Source: an uncultured Oscillibacter sp.
GTDB lineage: Bacteria; Bacillota; Clostridia; Oscillospirales; Oscillospiraceae
Assembly (NCBI GenBank): GCA_910585165.1
Contig: CAJUBX010000113.1
Span: 1 to 5,433 of the forward strand
DNA: 5,433 nucleotides
Direction of reading: 5' to 3'
The translations under genes and the position numbers were made by a program. Below, piece by piece: positions 1 to 4,910 of the stretch (within the stretch, counting starts at the first letter, position 1; the number at the start of each line of letters is the position of its first letter). A model generated the notes under the pieces. The model searched no databases. It was not told where the DNA came from and was given only the letters and a program-made list of their open reading frames with translations.

Positions 1-1
1 G

Positions 2-29
2 AAAAAAGCCGCCCTGTCCTGGGTCTGGC
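2..29 (-). terminator. Possible Rho-independent terminator downstream of the relaxase remnant
   Basis: Read on the minus strand, GCC (29-27) and CCC (23-21, plus-strand GGG) can pair with GGG (14-12) and GGC (10-8). The pairing has an uneven internal loop of three bases against one and a six-base apical loop. Six T residues (7-2) follow directly. The stem is short and interrupted, so only the T run makes it convincing. It would end transcripts of the leftward relaxase remnant or of the whole hsd operon. Confidence 0.35.
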
Positions 30-43
30 CATGGATAACAATA

Positions 44-347
44 TCAGAAAGAGTATTTCTGCGCTTTCTCCTGGGCGGCAAAGAGCCGGTTCATATCGGC
101 GGTGATACTGCCAGCCATCACCCGCAGAAAGTCGCGCTCGGTGGTGGAGGCGAGGATGGCCCGGTCAATGTCGGCCCGGATGGTGCCCCGGTGGGTGGGC
201 TTGCCGTTCTGCTCCGCCTGCCATTCGGCGTAGTGCTTGGCCCGCCCGCCGGGGTTCTCTATCACAGAAATAGCGTACTCCCGGCAAAGCCGGTCTGACA
301 CCTCACGCATACGGGCGTAATCGGCAGGAGAATTGTAGAATTTATAT
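44..347 (-). pseudogene. Truncated mobilisation relaxase fragment, fused out of frame to hsdS DNA
   Basis: The minus frame ending at TGA 46-44 contains the stretches YARMREVSDRLCREY, ENPGGRAKHYAEWQAEQNGK, IRADIDRAI and STTERDFLRVM. I recognise these as the segment after the catalytic part of Firmicutes MobA/VirD2-like relaxases, which nick oriT DNA in integrative conjugative elements. Only about 65-75 residues of an enzyme that is usually several hundred long remain. The Tyr and His-triad regions are absent. Upstream, the open frame continues into hsdS DNA to an ATG at 388-386, giving a 114-codon chimeric ORF. That start has no ribosome binding site and its first ~15 codons are hsdS read in the wrong frame. 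The last ~22 residues (from SITADMNRLF to KYSF) do not resemble the usual relaxase continuation and may mark a second breakpoint. Nuclease function is not expected. Family assignment is from memory of conserved motifs, not from a search. Confidence 0.7.
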
Positions 348-477
348 GTGAAACATATTTTTCTTTTAAATCTCCTGTTTTCACCCATGGAATAGTTCCA
401 TTTTCATAATACTTCGCCTGTCTTTTATCTGGTGTTCCACCAGAAGATATTGTAAAAATGTCCCCCAATCTCGCCAT
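338..477 (-). pseudogene. hsdS: 5' remnant of type I restriction specificity subunit HsdS
   Basis: HsdS reads the DNA target of type I restriction-modification complexes through two target-recognition domains. Starting from the ATG at 477-475, the frame reads MARLGDIFTISSGG, then TPDKRQAKYYENGTIPWVKT and GDLKEKYVSHIN. This is the typical beginning of the first target-recognition domain. After about 46 codons the family resemblance stops where the GC-rich relaxase DNA begins (around 338-347). The frame runs on as nonsense to a stop at 264-262. The second recognition domain and both spacer helices are missing; complete HsdS proteins are usually about 400 residues. The start overlaps the hsdM stop (TGATG), with GGAGGGG a few bases upstream inside hsdM, so translational coupling is likely. 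A GTG at 480-478 is an alternative start one codon earlier. The fragment is lower in GC than its flanks, as target-recognition domains often are. It cannot give sequence specificity by itself. Confidence 0.85.
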
Positions 478-1973
478 CACACCATCCCCTCCAATTCCTC
501 CAGTCCCTTCTGAATCTCGGCTTCCAGCTGGCGCAGCTGGACGAAAATCTCGCTGGTGGGCGGGTACTCCACGGGGACATACTCGGTCTTTTTGTACTTG
601 TTGATGGACAGATCGTAGCCATTCTCCACAATCTCCTCCCTGGGCACCAGGAAGGACTGCTCGGTGCGCTCCCGGGCCTCCTTCCCGGCCAGGTCATGGA
701 ACCGGGCGACGATATCGGGGATGTCGTTCTCCGCCACGGGGGACCGCTTATCATCCAGGGAGAAGCCGTCCGCCCGCATATCGTAGAACCACACCTTGTC
801 CGTTCCGCCGTGGCCGGTTTTGGTGAAGATGAGTACCCCGGTGGACACCCCGGCGTAGGGCTTGAACACCCCCGAGGGCATGGAGATAACCGCCTCCAGG
901 CGGTGGTTGTCCACCAGCTCCCGGCGGATATCCCGGTGGGCCTTGGAGGACCCGAACAGCACGCCGTCCGGAACGATACAGGCGCACCGCCCGCCCACCT
1001 TGAGCATTTTCAAAAACAGGGCCAAAAACAGCAGTTCAGTCTTCTTGGTTTTGCACAGCTTCAGCAGGTCGGCGGACACGATATCCGCGTCCAGGCTGCC
1101 CTTGAAGGGGGGATTGGCCAGGATGAGGGAGTACTTTTCACGGTCCGGGTTCTGGTCGGACAGGCTGTCCCGGTACTCGATGGTGGGGTTGTCCACCCCG
1201 TGAGTCATCATGTTCATGGCCCCGATGCGTAGCATGGTGCGGTCCATGTCGAAGCCGTGGAACATGGCGTTCATGTAGTGGGCTTTCTTCTCCCGGTTGA
1301 AGAAGATTTCCTCCTTGCGGTTGGCTTTCAGGTACTCCCCAGCCGCCACCAGAAAGCCCGACGTACCGCAGGCCGGGTCGCAGATGACCTCGTCTGGACC
1401 GGGGGCCATCAGCTCCACCATCATTTTTATGATATGCCGGGGCGTGCGGAACTGGCCGTTCACCCCGGCGGTGGCGATTTTGGACAGAAGGAACTCATAC
1501 ACGTCTCCCCGCACGTCGCCGTCCCGGAGCTGGGCCATCTGGGCGTAGATCTCGTCCAGGGCGGTGACAACCTTGTCCAGCATCAGCGGTGTGGGGATTT
1601 TGAAGATGGCGTCGTCCATGTACTTGGCGTAGGCGCTGCCCTTGTCCCCGTGGAGGTTCTTGATGAAGGGGAACACCTGCTCCTGCACCACGGTGTACAT
1701 CTTCCCGGCGGGGAAGTCGTGGAATACCGACCACTTGAGCTGATTGCCCGGGACAGTCCGCTCCCCAATTTGGACCTCCTCCCCGAACATACTCTTGTAG
1801 GGCAAACCCAGCATGGCGCTCTCCTTGGCGCGCAGATTGTCTGTCTCATCCAGATCGTGGATGAACATCAGGTAGGTCATCTGCTCCACCACGTCCAGAG
1901 GGTTGGTAATGCCGCCCGTCCAGAAGATCTCCCAGAGGGCGTTGATCTTGTTTTTCAGTTCGCCTGTAATCAT
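477..1973 (-). CDS. hsdM: Type I restriction-modification DNA methyltransferase subunit HsdM
   Basis: This is the 498-residue modification subunit of a type I restriction-modification system. With HsdS it transfers methyl groups from S-adenosylmethionine to N6 of adenine in a split recognition site. The N-terminal helical HsdM_N domain is visible (about 5-140, beginning LKNKINALWEIFWTGG). The catalytic Rossmann domain follows, with SAM-binding motif I DPACGTSGFL at 199-208 and the adenine-methylase motif NPPF at 287-290. GGRCACIVPDGVLFG near 327-341 is also family-typical. Length and domain order are those of a complete gene. The ATG at 1973-1971 is chosen because the family starts at MITGELKNKIN and AGAAAGAGAG lies just upstream; 70 extra codons back to 2183 would lie inside the preceding gene. 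It sits 32 bases after the regulator gene and overlaps hsdS by one base (TGATG). HsdS is truncated and no hsdR is seen, so this methylase is orphaned unless subunits are supplied in trans. Confidence 0.95.
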   Translation of the reverse strand: MITGELKNKINALWEIFWTGGITNPLDVVEQMTYLMFIHDLDETDNLRAKESAMLGLPYKSMFGEEVQIGERTVPGNQLKWSVFHDFPAGKMYTVVQEQVFPFIKNLHGDKGSAYAKYMDDAIFKIPTPLMLDKVVTALDEIYAQMAQLRDGDVRGDVYEFLLSKIATAGVNGQFRTPRHIIKMMVELMAPGPDEVICDPACGTSGFLVAAGEYLKANRKEEIFFNREKKAHYMNAMFHGFDMDRTMLRIGAMNMMTHGVDNPTIEYRDSLSDQNPDREKYSLILANPPFKGSLDADIVSADLLKLCKTKKTELLFLALFLKMLKVGGRCACIVPDGVLFGSSKAHRDIRRELVDNHRLEAVISMPSGVFKPYAGVSTGVLIFTKTGHGGTDKVWFYDMRADGFSLDDKRSPVAENDIPDIVARFHDLAGKEARERTEQSFLVPREEIVENGYDLSINKYKKTEYVPVEYPPTSEIFVQLRQLEAEIQKGLEELEGMV

Positions 1974-2005
1974 AGCGGTTCTCTCTTTCTGGTTTTTATG
2001 ATTGA

Positions 2006-3484
2006 TCACCGGATATCCGGATTTGTCTGGTAGGTCTGCTTCGGGCTTTTGGGCCGGTCCGGGAGGGTCATCAAAATCATCCCGGATTTCACCAGCGGCT
2101 CCAGGTAGCGCCGGGTAGCGTACTGACCGGAGGCAATCCCCAAAAAACGCACAATTTCCTTTCGCGTGCGGGGCGTCCTGCAAAAGTCAAGCAGTCCGCG
2201 GTCGTCCAAGGGCAGTTTTTCAGCGGAAAGCGCCGGTTTGCGTTCTGGAGGCTGTTCTGCCGCCTCCTTGTTATAGAGGCAGACGGAAAATTCCCAGCGG
2301 TCATCCCGGAATACCGGTTCGGGCAGGCCGGCCTCCGCCATGGCACGGCGGATTCTTGGGATACCGGAATAGCGGTTTTCCGTCTGTCCCAAGGCTTCCA
2401 TTGCGGTGATCACGGCCGGATTTCGGGTATCCGGCTGGATCTTTCCCAGTTGATCCACCGTCAAACGCCCATAAAGTCCGCCAGGGTTTCGAATTTCCAC
2501 CCGGTCATAAAACATGATCAGCTGGATGGGCATATTTTCTGTATGGGTACTGTAATCCCGGTGGACCAGCGCGTTCAAAACCGCTTCCCGAAGGGCGTCA
2601 AGGGGATATTCCGGCATATCCTGCCGCCTTCCCGTTCTCGGATCGATGCGTACAGCAATGCGCATATTGCTGCGCAGGAAGCTGACCGCACCCTCCAGCA
2701 TTTCCACCAGGGTGCCCTCAATGCGTTTGCTGTCCAGGAAACGCCTTCCTGTTTCATCCACTTCCCCCATCTCGGTGCCTGGCACGCGGGACGCGATGAT
2801 ACTGAGCTGGGGGAAATAGGCCTGGGGATACAGGCTGAACAGCAGGACCGCTGTGAGGGTGAACTGCCCCTCCTTTTGCAGTCCGGTCAGCTCATAGAGC
2901 TGCTCCGCAGGAACTGAGGCGAAATTGGGGCGGTCCAGCTTGCGCTTCAGCAGATACTGCTCCAGCTGGACCTGATCCAGAGCGGAGGAGGAGATTCCCG
3001 CCACCGGTCGCAGATCGTCCCGGCTCCGCTTGCGGTAGGCCTCGTAGCTGTAGACCTCGTACTCGGTCATAGGCTTATCGGCATCGCCCACCCGGATGAA
3101 AGACCCCTTGAGACGGCCCCGCGCTGTTTTGAAGCAGGGGCGCTCCGCCAGATCCAGTGGGGGGATCTCCGCCGCCACAAACAGCATGGTCCCCTCTCCA
3201 TAGACCGATAAAACAGGACGCACCACCGGGGTCATGGACTCGCCCACCTCCATCAGTTTCTTTTGGAGGTCCTGGGTATCATAGACTCCAACCTTGGCAA
3301 ACCCTTGTTTTTCATCCAGACCAAATAAAAGCATCCCGCCCTCATTCTGGTTGGCGAAGGCAGAAAACGTGTCATAGAGCCGCTCCGGACATCCCTTGTT
3401 GGCGGCCTTGACCTCCAGGGTCTGTTCCTCGCAATTTCGCTGCTGAACTCTTAAAAGCAGTTTTCCAAATTCTTCTTCCAGCAT
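2006..3484 (-). CDS. AlbA_2 / GHKL-like ATPase / winged-helix protein (COG2865 type), putative regulator of the hsd operon
   Basis: This 492-residue protein has a three-part architecture typical of COG2865 'predicted transcriptional regulators'. Residues ~18-150 form an AlbA_2 (Schlafen-like) nucleic-acid-binding domain, with LEVKAA, the DTFSAFANQNEGGMLLFGLDE signature and GSFIRVGDADKPMT. Residues ~295-400 resemble HATPase_c_4: the N-box-like EAVLNALVHRDYS (E300, N304) and the glycine box IRNPGGLYGRL. Residues ~425-475 read as a winged helix (TRKEIVRFLGI, then YATRRYLEPLVKSGMILM). The ATG at 3484-3482 is preferred because AAGGAG lies seven bases upstream; a GTG at 3490 is too close to that site. 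It is the first gene of the operon, directly before hsdM, a neighbourhood often seen for this family in type I RM loci. A regulatory role is inferred, and binding to the repeat-rich promoter region upstream is a reasonable guess. Its biochemical activity is not established by sequence. Confidence 0.85.
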   Translation of the reverse strand: MLEEEFGKLLLRVQQRNCEEQTLEVKAANKGCPERLYDTFSAFANQNEGGMLLFGLDEKQGFAKVGVYDTQDLQKKLMEVGESMTPVVRPVLSVYGEGTMLFVAAEIPPLDLAERPCFKTARGRLKGSFIRVGDADKPMTEYEVYSYEAYRKRSRDDLRPVAGISSSALDQVQLEQYLLKRKLDRPNFASVPAEQLYELTGLQKEGQFTLTAVLLFSLYPQAYFPQLSIIASRVPGTEMGEVDETGRRFLDSKRIEGTLVEMLEGAVSFLRSNMRIAVRIDPRTGRRQDMPEYPLDALREAVLNALVHRDYSTHTENMPIQLIMFYDRVEIRNPGGLYGRLTVDQLGKIQPDTRNPAVITAMEALGQTENRYSGIPRIRRAMAEAGLPEPVFRDDRWEFSVCLYNKEAAEQPPERKPALSAEKLPLDDRGLLDFCRTPRTRKEIVRFLGIASGQYATRRYLEPLVKSGMILMTLPDRPKSPKQTYQTNPDIR

Positions 3485-3511
3485 AAGCACACTCCTTATT
3501 TAAGCCGCAAG

Positions 3512-3565
3512 AACATAAGAAAGAAAGGGGATAAGTAAGACTTTTCTTATATTAGTTCTTATGTT
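3512..3565. repeat. 10-bp inverted repeat in the leader of the regulator-hsdM operon
   Basis: AACATAAGAA at 3512-3521 is exactly complementary to TTCTTATGTT at 3556-3565, with 34 bases between. Inside the gap is a smaller dyad, TAAGA (3536-3540) and TCTTA (3545-3549), around a four-base loop. Both lie downstream of the predicted transcription start, so they could fold in the leader RNA or be DNA operator half-sites. No T run follows a stem, so a classic attenuator is not evident. Confidence 0.6.
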
Positions 3566-3590
3566 GTTATGTTCCTAGAAACATCATAAC
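3559..3590. promoter_or_regulatory. Candidate operator: tandem TTATGTT repeats and a GTTATG/CATAAC dyad over the promoter
   Basis: TTATGTT occurs twice in tandem, eight bases apart (3559-3565 and 3567-3573). An inverted copy, AACATAA, lies at 3512-3518. The second tandem copy is the left arm of a dyad, GTTATG (3566-3571) with CATAAC (3585-3590). That dyad covers the predicted -10 box and transcription start of the leftward promoter. This layout is what a repressor-binding site looks like. The binding protein is unknown; the winged-helix protein encoded just downstream is the natural candidate, by inference. Confidence 0.5.
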
Positions 3591-3611
3591 AGACAAGAGA
3601 AGAAAAATCAA
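3583..3611 (-). promoter_or_regulatory. Sigma-A-type promoter of the regulator-hsdM-hsdS' operon
   Basis: Reading leftward, the -35 box is TTGATT (3611-3606) and the -10 box is TATGAT (3588-3583), with the optimal 17-base spacer. The match is four of six and five of six to the housekeeping consensus. The predicted start near 3576 gives a leader of about 90 bases before the ATG at 3484. The -10 box sits inside the GTTATG/CATAAC dyad. Confidence 0.6.
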
Positions 3612-3627
3612 TCGAAAATGCACAATT

Positions 3628-3658
3628 CACCCGCAGAGAGCTGTACTCCCTGCGGGTG
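3628..3658 (-). terminator. Hairpin between the SASP gene and the hsd operon, probable terminator
   Basis: CACCCGCAG (3628-3636) pairs perfectly over nine bases with CTGCGGGTG (3650-3658). The 13-base loop can close further through GAG/CTC. It lies about 20 bases past the SASP stop and just upstream of the next promoter, a natural place to end the SASP transcript. The T tract is poor on the minus strand (GAATTGTGCATTTT) and only moderately better on the plus strand (TTCTCTTTCT), so efficiency and direction are uncertain. Confidence 0.5.
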
Positions 3659-3677
3659 GGTTCTCTTTCTATTCACT

Positions 3678-3941
3678 TTACAGGTATAGTCCCGCCCGAT
3701 ATGTAACCATCACCCGATGCCCCGCCGCCGTCCGGTCCGCCCGCGCGAAACTCATATTTCGCGCGGGTATCATCTTCTTGACCATCTGGCCGCCGACGGA
3801 ACCCGCCTCACGGCTGGTCAGATCGCCGTTGTAGCCTTCCTTCAGGTTCACGCCGACCTCGCTGGCGGCCTCCATCTTGAACTTATCCATGGCGCTGCGG
3901 GCCTCGGGGACGTTAAGCTTGTTGCTATTCTTGCTAGACAT
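3678..3941 (-). CDS. Small acid-soluble spore protein, alpha/beta type, with atypical C-terminus
   Basis: Alpha/beta-type SASPs coat and protect DNA in the dormant spore core and are degraded by the germination protease GPR. The 87-residue product shows both conserved family blocks. NVPEARSAMDKFKMEAASEV begins at residue 10 and runs into GVNLKEGYNG. NGDLTSREAGSVGG begins at residue 38 and is followed by QMVKKMI. The SEVGV segment (27-31) corresponds to the GPR cleavage region. AAAGGAGAG seven bases before the ATG at 3941-3939 fixes the start. Family members are usually about 60-75 residues and end soon after the VKKMI-like helix with a short polar tail. Here a 29-residue tail from PARNMSF follows, rich in Arg and Ala. 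The DNA at its beginning is a perfect hairpin (3740-3767). A late frameshift or insertion may have replaced the normal end; the core DNA-binding part looks intact. Expression in the forespore is expected from the family and from the upstream sigma-G-like promoter. Confidence 0.9.
   Translation of the reverse strand: MSSKNSNKLNVPEARSAMDKFKMEAASEVGVNLKEGYNGDLTSREAGSVGGQMVKKMIPARNMSFARADRTAAGHRVMVTYRAGLYL
3740..3767. repeat. Perfect 11-bp GC-rich inverted repeat inside the SASP 3' end
   Basis: CCCGCGCGAAA (3740-3750) and TTTCGCGCGGG (3757-3767) are exact complements around a six-base loop (CTCATA). The hairpin lies within the coding frame, right after the codons for the conserved KKMI. It lacks a T tract on either strand, so it is not a standard terminator. 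It could be a small inserted palindrome or an mRNA-stabilising stem. Confidence 0.75.
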
Positions 3942-4000
3942 AATGAATCTCTCCTTTTCATCGAATCATTTGTTTTTGGGTCGCTTGGGTATCGCAAGCA

Positions 4001-4029
4001 TAGTTTGACTCGAAAAAAAGGGGATATGC
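4001..4029 (-). promoter_or_regulatory. Candidate sigma-G (forespore) promoter for the SASP gene
   Basis: Leftward, GCATA (4029-4025) fits the sigma-G -35 consensus GHATR. CAAACTA (4007-4001) fits the -10 consensus CATNHTA except for one base. The spacer is 17 bases. The start codon is about 60 bases downstream of the -10 box. SASP genes are classic sigma-G targets, which supports the call. The remaining bases between 3942 and the plus-strand promoter at 4178 show no other feature I can defend. Confidence 0.45.
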
Positions 4030-4177
4030 CGTTTTCCTGCCGGTAATTTTTTCTGATTCACTTTTTTAAACCGCTCCGGCGGCCTTTTCTCAAAACGGGG
4101 CCGTCCGTCCCCAGGTATCTCCCGCAGCTTACCCCCGCAGGAAAAGGAAACAGGCGGTTCTCTCCTTCAAAAACCGG

Positions 4178-4206
4178 TTGCCCCTGGCCCGGCCCTCTGG
4201 TAAAAT
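4178..4206 (+). promoter_or_regulatory. Sigma-A-type promoter of the HAD phosphatase gene
   Basis: TTGCCC (4178-4183) and TAAAAT (4201-4206) are separated by exactly 17 bases. They match four of six and five of six of the housekeeping consensus. The GC-rich spacer is followed by an AT-rich start region, and the ATG at 4248 is about 40 bases downstream, preceded by GGGAGGG (4235-4241). Confidence 0.55.
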
Positions 4207-4247
4207 AACAGAGCAAATCTGATTTCGGCGGAGCGGGAGGGAATTCT

Positions 4248-4865
4248 ATGATACGAAACATCGTGTTTGACATGGGCAACGTGCTGATTCACTGGCAGCC
4301 CGGTCTCTTTATTGAAAAAATGGGCGTCCCGGAGGAGGACCGCCCCGTGCTTTTGCAGGAGGTCTTCAACTCTGTGGAGTGGATTCAGATGGACCGGGGG
4401 ACCCTTTCCCTGAAGGACGGGCTGGACGCCGTCTGCCGCCGCCTGCCAAAGCGGCTTTGGGCTCAGGCCCGGGAGCTTACTTTGAACTGGTGGCGGCGGT
4501 GGCTGCTGCCCATAGAGGGCGTGGCGGAGCTGGTCCGGGAGCTGAAAGGCCTGGGATACGGCATTTACCTGCTCTCCAACGCCAAGGAGGACCTGCCCCG
4601 GTACTTCGGCCTCATCCCGGGAAGCGAGTGCTTCGACGGCAGAATTGTCTCCGCCGACTGGAAGCTCTTGAAGCCCCAGCCGGAAATCTACCGGACGCTG
4701 TTCCGGGAATACGGCCTCCGGGCAGAGGAATGCTTCTTCATCGACGATTTGAACATCAACATTGAGGGAGCCTTATTGGCGGGCATGAATGGCACGGTGT
4801 TTGGCGGGGACCTGCCCCGCCTCCGCCGGGAGCTGAACGCCGTCGACGTTCCGGTGAAGCTCTGA
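4248..4865 (+). CDS. HAD-superfamily phosphatase, subfamily IA, YihX-like
   Basis: This 205-residue cytoplasmic HAD hydrolase should dephosphorylate a small phosphorylated metabolite through an aspartyl-phosphate intermediate. All four HAD motifs are visible. Motif I is FDMGNVLIHW with nucleophile D8; the second position of the usual DxD is Gly, as in YihX (E. coli alpha-glucose-1-phosphate phosphatase) and related IA-variant-3 enzymes. Motif II is LLSNAKE with S110, motif III is LLKPQPEIY with K142, and motif IV is FFIDDLNINIEGA with D166 and D167. The helical cap lies between residues ~15 and 95. Length is normal for the class. The start is set by GGGAGGG six bases upstream of the ATG. It has its own promoter and terminator and points away from the SASP gene, so it is a single-gene unit. 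The substrate cannot be told from sequence; sugar phosphates and nucleotides are possible. Confidence 0.92.
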   Translation: MIRNIVFDMGNVLIHWQPGLFIEKMGVPEEDRPVLLQEVFNSVEWIQMDRGTLSLKDGLDAVCRRLPKRLWAQARELTLNWWRRWLLPIEGVAELVRELKGLGYGIYLLSNAKEDLPRYFGLIPGSECFDGRIVSADWKLLKPQPEIYRTLFREYGLRAEECFFIDDLNINIEGALLAGMNGTVFGGDLPRLRRELNAVDVPVKL

Positions 4866-4871
4866 AAAAGT

Positions 4872-4910
4872 CCCCGCCTGGAGCAACGCGCTCCCGGCAG
4901 GGATTTCTTT
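4872..4910 (+). terminator. Bidirectional Rho-independent terminator after the HAD gene
   Basis: CCC-GCC-GGAGC (4872-4884) pairs with GCTCC-GGC-GGG (4890-4902), with two single-base mismatches and an AACGC loop. ATTTCTTT follows on the plus strand. On the minus strand the same stem is followed by GACTTTTTC, so it can also end the leftward transposase transcript. It begins seven bases after the HAD stop codon. Confidence 0.8.

Noticed and set aside
1..31. Possible gene start on the minus strand (ATG at 31-29, MARPRTGRLF)
   Set aside because: There is no ribosome binding site, only ten codons are visible, and the bases are better explained as a terminator-like hairpin with a T run.
696..2033. 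Long plus-strand open frames opposite hsdM (696-1232, 1257-2033 and shorter ones)
   Set aside because: They are antisense shadows of a GC-rich coding region, with low-complexity His/Gly/Val-rich products and no ribosome binding sites or family motifs.
1974..2183. 70-codon N-terminal extension of the hsdM frame back to 2183
   Set aside because: It lies inside the 3' end of the upstream gene in another frame, has no family resemblance, and the internal ATG at 1973 matches the normal HsdM start with a purine-rich site before it.
3500..3620. CRISPR-like array from the repeated TTATGTT units
   Set aside because: The units are only seven bases, irregularly spaced and in mixed orientation, with no unique spacers of constant length and no cas genes nearby.
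3717..4046. 109-codon plus-strand frame opposite the SASP gene
   Set aside because: It is antisense to a clear SASP gene and extends into its promoter region, with no ribosome binding site seen.
4020..4100. Terminator hairpins around GCCG...CGGT and CCGCTCCGGCGG
   Set aside because: The possible stems are four bases or fewer, or rely on wobble pairs, and no gene ends at this place.
4058..4279. 73-codon minus-strand frame between the SASP and HAD genes
   Set aside because: It starts inside the HAD gene, overlaps that gene's promoter and ribosome binding site, and its Pro/Gly-rich product resembles nothing I know.
4379..4765. 128-codon frame overlapping the HAD gene on the same strand
   Set aside because: It is an out-of-frame shadow in GC-rich DNA, and all four HAD motifs are in the other frame.
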